A stretch of 7,230 nt of DNA from CBDUUP01 sp965370435 (GTDB lineage: Bacteria; Chloroflexota; Anaerolineae; Anaerolineales; UBA11579). A model generated the notes under the pieces. It saw nothing but the letters and a program-made list of their open reading frames with translations. It was not told the origin of the DNA and did not search any database. Position numbers and translations under genes: made by a program. Position 1 is the stretch's first letter. Every line of letters starts with the position of its first letter. The DNA lies in NCBI GenBank assembly GCA_965370435.1, contig CBDUUP010000237.1:1-7230 (forward strand). The letters are read 5' to 3'. Shown here piece by piece: positions 1 through 6,490 of this stretch.

Positions 1-18
1 TTTCTCATTTTCATTCAT
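1..18 (-). CDS. start of an unidentified gene (6 codons, runs off left edge)
   Basis: The minus strand has an ATG at 18-16 followed by open codons reading MNENEK up to the window edge. A GAGGAG ribosome-binding site lies at 33-28, nine bases before the ATG, which is a good distance. The gene follows the UroD-family gene in the same direction, with an 80-bp gap, so the two may be co-transcribed. Six residues do not allow a function to be named. By context a corrinoid-binding protein, another methyltransferase or a transporter would be reasonable guesses, but nothing here tests them. The call rests only on the start codon, the ribosome-binding site and the direction. Confidence 0.45.
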
Positions 19-60
19 CCTTGCTTTCTCCTCATTTATTATCGATCAGGAATATTTTTC

Positions 61-92
61 CTAATTACCTTGTTGCCTGATTACCTGATTAC
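61..92. repeat. short degenerate octamer tandem array
   Basis: Four consecutive 8-bp units sit just past the stop codon of the UroD-family gene: CTAATTAC, CTTGTTGC, CTGATTAC, CTGATTAC. The last two are identical and the first differs from them by one base. The array fills most of the gap between two minus-strand genes. It contains no obvious hairpin, so it is not an intrinsic terminator. Slipped-strand expansion or an old repeat insertion would explain it. Confidence 0.6.
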
Positions 93-98
93 CTTCCC

Positions 99-1271
99 TT
101 AGAACTGCCCATACTTCTCCACAGACTGCACCATAGCGCGCACGTTCTCGGGCTTGGAATCCCAGGGCGTCTCACATTCCACGCCCAGACTGAACCCGCC
201 GCCCGGCCCGCAGTCTTGGATCAGCTTCTTGCAGTAGTCATCCACCTCTTCCACCGAGCCATAAACCAGCAAGGCGGAAGGCACGCTACCCTGGAAGCAA
301 ACCTTGCCGCCCAGAATCTCTTTGGCGGCTCTCAAATCGGTCTTCTCGAAGTCAAGACAGACCTTGCCCTTGGGCAATCCATCCGTGATTTCGGCCAGCG
401 TGGGCAAGACGGAGGTCAGCGTGCCGTCTATATGGATGTGTATCTTGAACCCCCGGTTGACGACCATGTCCACGCCCTTCTTGAGGGTGGGATAAACGAA
501 CTCCTTGAAGACCTCCGGCGAAACGTAGGGGGGGCCGACGATCCCGGCCTGGAAGAAGATTTTCTCTGCGCCGGGGAGTTCGCCCGCGCCCATCACCATC
601 GCTCGCTGCATGGCGCGGGTCATTTCGTAATCCAGCACCAGTTCGCACATCTCTTTGACTTTCTCCGGCTGTTCGAACAGGTCTACGATGAAGTTATCGA
701 AGCCGCGGTAGTATTGCAAAAACTCGAAGGGGACGGTGGCGCGTGCGCCTTGCATGAGGGGTATCCCCGTATCTTCATAGAATTTCTTCCACAACTCTCC
801 GAAGACGGCCGGGTACTCGAATTCGTAGAAAAGGAAGTCATCCAGGCTGCGTTTATATACCTCCGGGTTGACCTCCTTGTTGAAGAGGATGGTCGAAAAG
901 CCGCGCTCCATCACATCGTCGTAATCATCTATGAAGGGGCGGTCGAAATAGCTGCTGGGGATGTTGCCCTCCGGAGGGAAATCATCCCAGATGCGCCAGT
1001 CAATGGTGGTCATATCCCAACCCGATTTGGGCATCAAGGCGAGATGGTCGAGAGCCGTGTTGGCGGGATGAATGCTGTCACCCACCAGGTCAAGATTTTG
1101 CTTGATAGCTTCGATAAGTTTCTCAGGGTGGGTCAATCCCTCTTTGACTGAGATTCCGCCCGCGTATTGCAGGAAATAGATACTAGTCGGCACAACCGGC
1201 ACACGGTCGCCTTCCTCCAGGTTCCAGGCGGCTTCAACCCTTTCGTAACAAGTCATTTGTTCGTTTGACAA
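99..1271 (-). CDS. uroporphyrinogen decarboxylase (UroD/MtaA/CmuA)-family cobamide methyltransferase
   Basis: This 390-aa protein has the length and pattern of the UroD/MtaA superfamily, TIM-barrel enzymes that include haem-pathway UroD and the corrinoid methyltransferases MtaA, MtbA and CmuA. It is probably a methyltransferase: the C-terminal stretch with C366, E367-T-P and P374-E-N resembles the end of MtaA-type proteins, where a late Cys binds zinc, and the neighbours are methyl-transfer and amine genes. The usual zinc motif HxCG is here H280-I-D282-G, so the Cys is replaced by Asp, with H278 just before it. The start is TTG at 1271, supported by GGAG at 1283-1280, eight bases upstream; the ATG at 1256 lacks such spacing. 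In the relay it would move a methyl group between a corrinoid protein and an acceptor such as tetrahydrofolate (inference). Family is sure, reaction is not. Confidence 0.88.
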   Translation of the reverse strand: MSNEQMTCYERVEAAWNLEEGDRVPVVPTSIYFLQYAGGISVKEGLTHPEKLIEAIKQNLDLVGDSIHPANTALDHLALMPKSGWDMTTIDWRIWDDFPPEGNIPSSYFDRPFIDDYDDVMERGFSTILFNKEVNPEVYKRSLDDFLFYEFEYPAVFGELWKKFYEDTGIPLMQGARATVPFEFLQYYRGFDNFIVDLFEQPEKVKEMCELVLDYEMTRAMQRAMVMGAGELPGAEKIFFQAGIVGPPYVSPEVFKEFVYPTLKKGVDMVVNRGFKIHIHIDGTLTSVLPTLAEITDGLPKGKVCLDFEKTDLRAAKEILGGKVCFQGSVPSALLVYGSVEEVDDYCKKLIQDCGPGGGFSLGVECETPWDSKPENVRAMVQSVEKYGQF

Positions 1272-1279
1272 TGCACTCT

Positions 1280-1283
1280 CTCC
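1280..1283 (-). promoter_or_regulatory. ribosome-binding site selecting the TTG start of the UroD-family gene
   Basis: GGAG on the minus strand, inside a GGAGAGAG run, lies eight bases before the TTG at 1271-1269. The next in-frame ATG (1256) would be 23 bases away, so the site favours the TTG start. Confidence 0.6.
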
Positions 1284-1349
1284 AATAACGTAATCAACTC
1301 AAACCCGCGCTCCATTCAAGTTAAAACAGCTTTGCATACCTCCTATATA

Positions 1350-1571
1350 TTATTGCAATTCAAAGTCCCTCTTCCAAGCCCCAGCCGGTATCTCTCCCTC
1401 TTCCAGACAGGTGCAGAGGAATTTCAACACAAAGGCTTTCGAGGAGCTTTCAGTCGGTAAAATTGATACTACATGGTCGTAGACGTTGGCGGGGAATAAC
1501 CGGATAATAACATTGGCGGCCCTCTCCGTATGCGCGGCATGGTAGAATTCGAAATCGTGAGGATCGTCCAA
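1350..1571 (-). CDS. possible small protein or gene remnant, 73 codons, unrecognised
   Basis: A minus-strand frame reads 73 residues from a TTG at 1571 to TAA at 1352-1350, ending 78 bp upstream of the UroD-family start. Its composition looks like real soluble protein: an N-terminal part rich in D, H and F, a hydrophobic core around VYDHVVSILP and KAFVLKFLCTC, and an acidic-to-basic tail ending KRDFELQ. Against it, there is no ATG, only a weak ribosome-binding site, and a stop codon three codons before the TTG. I do not recognise a family. It could be a genuine small gene, the tail of a decayed gene, or chance. If real, it would be in one operon with the UroD-family gene. Confidence 0.28.
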   Translation of the reverse strand: MDDPHDFEFYHAAHTERAANVIIRLFPANVYDHVVSILPTESSSKAFVLKFLCTCLEEGEIPAGAWKRDFELQ

Positions 1572-1615
1572 TCCACGGACTCACTGGCCAAGAGTCTGAC
1601 AAGAGGAGATCAACT

Positions 1616-1777
1616 ATGCCCAGCGAAACCCCGCCCCTTCAACTCATAAAACCCGGTTATCGCTTGCAAATTTTGACCGACGAGGAGCTAGAACGTTTCA
1701 AGTCGGCTACCCTGGAAGATGCTCAACAAGCTGAATTGAAACGCATCCTCCGATCCGCTGAAGAAGAGTTGGGTTAA
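1616..1777 (+). CDS. 53-aa small protein with an MttB-N-terminus-like segment
   Basis: An ATG at 1616 opens a 53-codon frame preceded by GAGGAG at 1602-1607, eight bases upstream, and the stop lies 11 bp before the next gene, so it is very likely translated in one operon with it. The sequence is a short loop followed by an acidic amphipathic helix (about residues 21-53, rich in E, L, R, K). Residues 16-34 (RLQILTDEELERFKSATLE) line up without gaps with residues 4-22 of the MttB-family protein encoded next: Q, L, E, T and L are identical, with I/V, T/S and E/D exchanges. It therefore looks like the isolated N-terminal segment of an MttB relative, either a remnant of a duplicate or a small accessory protein. 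No signal peptide, metal motif or membrane segment is seen. Function unknown. Confidence 0.65.
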   Translation: MPSETPPLQLIKPGYRLQILTDEELERFKSATLEDAQQAELKRILRSAEEELG

Positions 1778-1788
1778 GGAATCTACCC

Positions 1789-3225
1789 ATGAAGACATTA
1801 TTTCAAGTTCTATCCGCAGATGAACAAGCCCAAGTACACGAGCGCACGCTCAACATCCTGGCCGAGACCGGCGTCCGGGTTGAAACCGAGAAGGGTCGCC
1901 ATATTCTCAAGGAGGCCGGGGCCGAGGTGGACGAGGACACCCGTATCGTCCGCTTTCCCCGCGCTCTGGTTGAGGAATCGCTCCGGCTGGCTCCGAAAGA
2001 ATTCACCCTGGGGGCGCGCAGACCGGGTTGGGACTTGCCCATGAACGCGGGGAACTGCACGATGGTGGCAGACGGGGAAGGCATCTCGGTCATTGACCAG
2101 GAAACCGGAGAACTCCGACCCAGCGTCTTCAAAGATTGGTTGAATGCCACCCGCCTGATTGACGCGTTGGATGAGGTGGGCGTTTATTGGTCTATGGTCG
2201 AGCATGAAGAAGGCGAAGGCACAATCGCCAGCGCGATCAACTACTGGCGCTCCCTCTTTGGAAATTTCTCCAAACACATTCAGGATGGGATCCCAGACGA
2301 GGAATATGCCTCCTGGCTATTGGAGGTGTTGCAGGTGGTCTTCGGCGATAAGGAAACCATCCGCCAACAGCATCCGTATTCCTTCTTGCTATGCCCCCAA
2401 TCGCCCCTGGTGATTGACCAACAGTATACCGACGCTTATCTGGCTTTGCTGGGGTGGGACATCCCGGTGGCGGTCATGCCCATGCCGCTGATGGGCGGCA
2501 CCGCACCAGGCAGCCTGATCGGCACTACCATCCTGGGCAACTGTGACACCCTAGCGATGTTATGCCTTATTCAAGCGGGCGCACCGGGCACGCCCTTCAT
2601 CTACGCCCCAGCCCTCTCGGTCACCGATCCTCGTTCTGGAACTTACGCAGCAGGAGCCATTGAAAACGCCATATTGGGGGCGGCGTCCATCGAAATGGCC
2701 CGGTATTACAGCTTGCCGGTTGAGGGAACCGGAGGAGGCACCGGCCATTTCATTCCCGGAATCCAGGCGAGCTACGAACGGGCGCTCAGTGCGGCGCTGC
2801 CCACCCTGAGTTGGCCGGACCTTCTGGTGGGACCGGGCTTGTTGGGCGGCTCGATGGTGCTCAGTTTGGAACAATTGGTGATAGACACTGAAGTTTTCAG
2901 GCTAAACATACGCGCCCATCAAGGTATCAACACAGAGGATGACAAATGGCTGGATGAGGTGATCCGCAAGGTCGGCCCAGGCGGGCATTTCCTGGGGGAA
3001 CGCTCCACGGTGAAAAACGTCCGCGGCGGCGAATGGTATATCAGCGACTTCGGCCTCCACGAATCCTACGAAACCTGGAAATCCGCAGGGAAGCCTAGTC
3101 TTCTGGACGAGGCCCACCAAAAGGTGAAACATCTGCTGGCGACTCACAAGCCGCTCCCTCTTGGCCAAGATATTGAGCGGGAGTTGGAGCGCATCCAGAA
3201 ACGCGCACAAGATGTTCAACATTAA
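1789..3225 (+). CDS. MttB-family (trimethylamine/betaine-type) corrinoid methyltransferase, non-pyrrolysine
   Basis: This 478-aa TIM-barrel protein belongs to the MttB superfamily, whose members move a methyl group from a quaternary or tertiary amine to a cob(I)amide protein. Seen features: the N-terminal helix and TGVRVE segment (27-32), the glycine-rich PMPLMGGTAPGSLIGT stretch (231-246), NAILGAASIEMARYY (293-307), QASYERAL (326-333), EQLVIDTEV (361-369) and GPGGHFLGER (396-405), all in family order and at family length. The frame has no internal TAG, so it is of the non-pyrrolysine class that includes glycine betaine, proline betaine and carnitine demethylases. The stretch at 315-326 reads GGGTGHFIPGIQ, where better-known relatives carry a TDxKxPD-like segment, so the substrate is probably different. 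AAGGA at 1776-1780, eight bases upstream, supports the ATG at 1789. Family confident, substrate unknown. Confidence 0.92.
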   Translation: MKTLFQVLSADEQAQVHERTLNILAETGVRVETEKGRHILKEAGAEVDEDTRIVRFPRALVEESLRLAPKEFTLGARRPGWDLPMNAGNCTMVADGEGISVIDQETGELRPSVFKDWLNATRLIDALDEVGVYWSMVEHEEGEGTIASAINYWRSLFGNFSKHIQDGIPDEEYASWLLEVLQVVFGDKETIRQQHPYSFLLCPQSPLVIDQQYTDAYLALLGWDIPVAVMPMPLMGGTAPGSLIGTTILGNCDTLAMLCLIQAGAPGTPFIYAPALSVTDPRSGTYAAGAIENAILGAASIEMARYYSLPVEGTGGGTGHFIPGIQASYERALSAALPTLSWPDLLVGPGLLGGSMVLSLEQLVIDTEVFRLNIRAHQGINTEDDKWLDEVIRKVGPGGHFLGERSTVKNVRGGEWYISDFGLHESYETWKSAGKPSLLDEAHQKVKHLLATHKPLPLGQDIERELERIQKRAQDVQH

Positions 3226-3233
3226 AAAACATT

Positions 3234-3333
<100 letters not shown>

Positions 3334-3359
3334 AAATAAATTGAGACCATTAAACTCTT

Positions 3360-3364
3360 GGAGG
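3360..3364 (+). promoter_or_regulatory. ribosome-binding site deciding the aminotransferase start
   Basis: GGAGG lies five bases before the ATG at 3370. The in-frame TTG at 3358 overlaps this site and so cannot use it, which makes the ATG the start. Confidence 0.75.
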
Positions 3365-3369
3365 ACCTT

Positions 3370-4635
3370 ATGACTCAAGCTAGACAACATATTTCCCCGG
3401 TTTGGTCCCGCTCTGGAGACTTCTACGTCTCCCGCGGCGAGGGCGCTTACCTGTACGACCTGGAGGACAACGCCTATCTGGATTTCACCACCGGGATAGG
3501 GGTGACCAATGTCGGGCACTGCCATCCCCGCGTGGTGGAGGCGGTCCAGAAGCAGGCCGGGCTGCTGCTCCACGGCCAGGCCAACATCGTCCTGCACCAA
3601 CCGATGCTGGAATTGATAGAAGAACTGCGCAAGATCGTCCCTGAAACTATGGACGGCTTCTTCTTCAGCAACTCCGGGGCGGAGGCGGTGGAGGGGGCGG
3701 TCAAGCTGGCTCGGATGGCAACCGGACGGCCGAACGTCATCGTCTTCCAGGGCAGCTTCCACGGGCGCACGGTGGGGACCATGTCTCTCACCACCTCCAA
3801 GACCATCTACCGGGCCGGATACCAACCCCTCATGCCCGGCGTATTCGTGGCCCCTTACCCATACGCCTATCGTTACGGCTGGCCGCCGGAGCAAACCGTA
3901 GAATGGTGCTTAGAAGAACTGCGCCTGCTGCTGCTCAGCCAGACCGCTCCTCATGAGACTGCCGCCATGCTGGTCGAACCAGTGTTGGGCGAGGGCGGGT
4001 ACGTGGTCCCTCCGCCGGGATTTTTGGAGGGTCTGCGCGAGATCGCTGATGAACATGGCATCCTCCTCATCGCAGATGAGATCCAATCCGGGGCCGGGCG
4101 CACCGGACGCTGGTTCGCCTACGAACATTTTGACTTCATTCCCGATATTTTGACGGTCGCCAAAGGGCTGGCTTCGGGGATGCCGCTTTCGGGCGTCATC
4201 GCTCCCTTGGCGTTGATGGAAAAGTGGACCCCTGGTTCCCACGGGGGCACCTATGGCGGCAACGTTGTCGCCGCAGCCGCCGCAGTCGCTACTCTTCAGA
4301 CCATTCGAGAGGAGAATCTGCTGGAGAACACCCAGGCGCGGGGTGAACAATTGATGGTCGGTTTACGCCACCTGCAAGAGAAATATCCCTTCATCGGCGA
4401 CGTGCGCGGGCTGGGTTTGATGGTGGGCGTCGAGATCCGCACCCCGGACCGCCAGCCCGACATGAAGACCGCCAAGGCCATTCTGTCGGCTTGTTTCCAA
4501 CAAAAGCTGATGCTCTTAGACTGCGGCCCCTGGAACAACACGGTGCGATGGATCCCGCCCTTGATCGTCACCGAGGAGCAAATGGCAGAAGCTTTGTCTA
4601 TCTTTGAGCACGCGCTTGAAGAGGCTGCTGGATAG
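3370..4635 (+). CDS. class III (omega) aminotransferase, 4-aminobutyrate aminotransferase type
   Basis: The 421-aa product is a PLP enzyme of aminotransferase class III (fold type I). Visible motifs are the phosphate-contacting S102-G-A-E-A segment, F130-H-G-R, the cofactor-binding aspartate D236 in DEIQSGAGRTG, the catalytic lysine K265 in TVAKGLASG, and the late GSHGGTYGGN loop. Length and order match GABA/acetylornithine-type enzymes; the N-terminal TTGIGVTNVGHCHPRVV segment resembles bacterial GabT most. Expected reaction: transfer of a terminal amino group from an omega-amino acid or diamine to an oxo acid, giving a semialdehyde. Acetylornithine, beta-alanine or 2,2-dialkylglycine-type activity cannot be excluded. 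The AOR encoded next would be a natural consumer of that aldehyde. The gene ends in TAG, which weakly argues against TAG being routinely read as pyrrolysine here. A 34-bp palindrome follows 44 bp after the stop. Confidence 0.93.
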   Translation: MTQARQHISPVWSRSGDFYVSRGEGAYLYDLEDNAYLDFTTGIGVTNVGHCHPRVVEAVQKQAGLLLHGQANIVLHQPMLELIEELRKIVPETMDGFFFSNSGAEAVEGAVKLARMATGRPNVIVFQGSFHGRTVGTMSLTTSKTIYRAGYQPLMPGVFVAPYPYAYRYGWPPEQTVEWCLEELRLLLLSQTAPHETAAMLVEPVLGEGGYVVPPPGFLEGLREIADEHGILLIADEIQSGAGRTGRWFAYEHFDFIPDILTVAKGLASGMPLSGVIAPLALMEKWTPGSHGGTYGGNVVAAAAAVATLQTIREENLLENTQARGEQLMVGLRHLQEKYPFIGDVRGLGLMVGVEIRTPDRQPDMKTAKAILSACFQQKLMLLDCGPWNNTVRWIPPLIVTEEQMAEALSIFEHALEEAAG

Positions 4636-4679
4636 GTTCTGTGCACTTGACGCAATTAAGATATTGTATTTTTTGAAGC

Positions 4680-4713
4680 AGACCTGACAGGTTTTTAAAA
4701 ACCTGTCAGGTCT
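4680..4713. repeat. perfect 34-bp palindrome
   Basis: Two 17-base arms meet without a spacer: the left arm starts AGACCTGACAGG and runs into T5, followed by A5 and CCTGTCAGGTCT. As RNA it would form a stem of about 15 bp with a UUAA loop. It lies between the aminotransferase stop and the AOR start. The match is perfect, so it is either recently acquired or under selection. Similar ACCTGACAGGT-type palindromes are, from memory, scattered repeats in several anaerobe genomes. It could attenuate transcription between the two genes, though no U-run follows it. Confidence 0.8.
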
Positions 4714-4765
4714 CCGCCGACAGAATATATTTATTCTTGCGGCTATTCCTTCACAACGTGGTAAT

Positions 4766-4770
4766 GGAGG
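4766..4770 (+). promoter_or_regulatory. ribosome-binding site deciding the AOR start
   Basis: GGAGG lies five bases before the ATG at 4776. The frame is open up to a TTG at 4737 and another ATG at 4764, but those have no such site, and the protein from 4776 (MKIWRVNV) begins as AOR-family proteins usually do. Confidence 0.75.
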
Positions 4771-4775
4771 CTCAA

Positions 4776-6476
4776 ATGAAAATATGGCGAGTAAACGTCC
4801 GTGAACAAACACTGTCTCAAGAGTCAGTTCCCGAAACCTGGGAACGTCTGGGCGGTCGGGGATTGTTGGCCCGGGTGCTGGTGGATGAAATCATCCCCAC
4901 CTGCGAACCGCTGGGACCGAACAATAAATTGATCTTCGCGCCCGGCTTGCTGGTCGGCCACCGGCTCTCTAGTTGTGACCGCATCTCCATCGGAGGCAAG
5001 AGTCCCCTCACCGGTGGCGTGAAAGAAGCCAACGCCGGAGGCAGCACCGGGTTGCAGCTTGCCTACCTGGACATCAAGGCTTTGATCGTCGAAGACCAAC
5101 CGGCAGAATCCGGCTGGTGGGTCCTCCATCTCAGCGCGGAAGGGGCGCGCTTTGAACCGGCTGACGATCTGGCCGGTCAGGGCGTGTACGCGGCAACCCC
5201 TCGATTGCTAGAACGCTATGGCGACAAGGTCGCCATCGCTCTCATTGGCCCTGGGGGCGAGATGCGGATGGCGGCGGCGGGCATCCAGAACCTGGATAAG
5301 GACCGGGTTCCCTCCCGGATCGCGGCCCGGGGCGGGTTGGGCGCGGTGATGGGGTCGAAGGGTCTCAAGGCTATCGTGATAGACGCCGCAGAAGGGGAAG
5401 CGCCCCCTCTCAACGATAAAGCGGCTTTCCGCGCGGCCCAGAAGGAATTCAACCAGGGATTGATGGATCATCCCCAAACCCAAACCTACGCAGACTACGG
5501 CACTTCGGCCATGACCCTAATGGCGAATGGGTTCGGCGTTCTGCCCACCCGGAATTTCAGCAGCGGCGAATTCGAAGGGGCTGAACTCATCAGCGGCGAG
5601 CACATGCGCGAGGTGATCCTTGCACGGGGCGGCGAGGGCGAAACCACCCATGCCTGCATGGCGGGCTGCACCATCCGCTGCTCGAACAATTTCGCCGGAG
5701 CAGATGGAAAGGAGATTGTCTCCCCCCTGGAATACGAGACTCTGGGGCTGATGGGTTCCAATCTGGGCATTGACGACCTGGACGCAATCGCCCGGCTGAA
5801 TTGGGAGGTCAACGACTTGGGCCTGGATTCTATCGAGATCGGGGCGGCGCTGGGGGTGTCCGAAGAGGCCGGGTTAATGAAATTTGGCGACGGCGAGAAA
5901 GCGATGGAACTATTGGGAGAAATCCGCGCCGGAACCCCATTGGGGAGGACGCTGGGCAACGGCGCGGTGGTGACCGGACGGGTATTCGGGATCTCACGCG
6001 TACCTGCGGTCAAGGGACAGGCCATGTCGGCTTACGAACCGCGGGCTGTCAAGGGTACCGGGATCACCTACGCCACTTCGCCCCAAGGCGCTGACCACAC
6101 CTGCGGTTTGACCCTGCGCGCCAAGGTGGACCACCTCGACCCCAAGGGACAGATTGAAATTTCACGCAACGGCCAGATCAGCATGGCCGGATACGACACC
6201 CTGGGCGCGTGCATCATGTCCGGGTTCGGGTTCTCCAAAGTCCCCCACACTATCGGCGACCTGCTCAACGCCCGGTATGGATGGGAGGTAGACAAGGACA
6301 TCTTGAAGGAGCTTGGCCGAGAGACCCTTTCCATTGAGCGAGAATTCAACCTCCGGGCCGGGTTCACCGCGGCAGACGACCGCCTGCCAGAGTGGATGTC
6401 CTCCGAACCCCTGCCTCCACACAACACCGTCTTCGACGTATCCGATGATGATTTGGATTCTGTTTTCAACTGGTGA
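4776..6476 (+). CDS. tungsten-dependent aldehyde:ferredoxin oxidoreductase (AOR family)
   Basis: This 566-aa protein has the full AOR plan. The N-terminal domain has GGRGLLARVL (26-35), APGLL (55-59), GGKSPLTGG (73-81) and KEANAGGS (83-90); RIAARGGLGAVMGSKGLKA (181-199) is the signature of pterin-binding AORs. [4Fe-4S] ligands are C294, C298, C302 and probably C479 in LGACIMSGF. The first three are spaced CxxxCxxxC, while the Pyrococcus enzyme has CxxCxxxC; other AOR branches share the longer spacing as far as I recall. The C-terminus stops at LDSVFNW, without the YYxxRGW-like tail of classic AORs. Expected role: cytoplasmic oxidation of an aldehyde to a carboxylate with two ferredoxins reduced, using a tungsto-bispterin. 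The preceding aminotransferase suggests a semialdehyde substrate. The MoaD-like gene follows directly. Aldehyde specificity cannot be read from sequence. Confidence 0.93.
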   Translation: MKIWRVNVREQTLSQESVPETWERLGGRGLLARVLVDEIIPTCEPLGPNNKLIFAPGLLVGHRLSSCDRISIGGKSPLTGGVKEANAGGSTGLQLAYLDIKALIVEDQPAESGWWVLHLSAEGARFEPADDLAGQGVYAATPRLLERYGDKVAIALIGPGGEMRMAAAGIQNLDKDRVPSRIAARGGLGAVMGSKGLKAIVIDAAEGEAPPLNDKAAFRAAQKEFNQGLMDHPQTQTYADYGTSAMTLMANGFGVLPTRNFSSGEFEGAELISGEHMREVILARGGEGETTHACMAGCTIRCSNNFAGADGKEIVSPLEYETLGLMGSNLGIDDLDAIARLNWEVNDLGLDSIEIGAALGVSEEAGLMKFGDGEKAMELLGEIRAGTPLGRTLGNGAVVTGRVFGISRVPAVKGQAMSAYEPRAVKGTGITYATSPQGADHTCGLTLRAKVDHLDPKGQIEISRNGQISMAGYDTLGACIMSGFGFSKVPHTIGDLLNARYGWEVDKDILKELGRETLSIEREFNLRAGFTAADDRLPEWMSSEPLPPHNTVFDVSDDDLDSVFNW

Positions 6477-6478
6477 AT

Positions 6479-6483
6479 AGGAG
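6479..6483 (+). promoter_or_regulatory. ribosome-binding site favouring a TTG start for the MoaD-like gene
   Basis: AGGAG lies seven bases before TTG at 6491. The alternative GTG at 6473, which overlaps the AOR stop, has no such site upstream and would itself precede this one. The site therefore favours TTG. Confidence 0.6.
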
Positions 6484-6490
6484 TCAAAGA

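Larger units (their letters stand above)
1272..1615. other. divergent intergenic region between the two transcription units
   Basis: This 344-bp stretch separates the minus-strand UroD-family gene from the plus-strand small gene, so promoters for both directions should lie here. It is AT-rich at 1344-1360, where the minus strand reads as a TATA-like run that could be a -10 region for the UroD gene. I found no convincing -35 partner for it. No strong plus-strand promoter stands out either. The minus strand of 1350-1571 holds an open frame described separately. No tRNA or clear terminator hairpin was seen. Confidence 0.5.

Noticed and set aside
216..1151. Long plus-strand open frame (311 codons) opposite the UroD-family gene
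   Set aside because: It is the antisense of a clear family member; the translation has no recognisable motif and its openness follows from the codon bias of the true gene.
1300..1344. Minus-strand AGGAGGT directly followed by ATG and a 12-codon frame upstream of the UroD gene
   Set aside because: The ATG is only about one base from the ribosome-binding core, too close for efficient initiation, and the peptide shows no attenuator-like codon run.
1539..1649. Plus-strand 36-codon frame from ATG at 1539 overlapping the 53-aa gene
   Set aside because: It lacks a ribosome-binding site and overlaps the better supported small gene in another frame.
1789..3225. Pyrrolysine-containing MttB
   Set aside because: The frame is continuous with no in-frame TAG, so it belongs to the non-pyrrolysine branch.
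4647..4672. TTGACG with downstream TATTGTATTTT as a promoter for the AOR gene
   Set aside because: The possible -10 sequences lie 9-14 bp from the -35, not 16-18, so it is not a convincing promoter.
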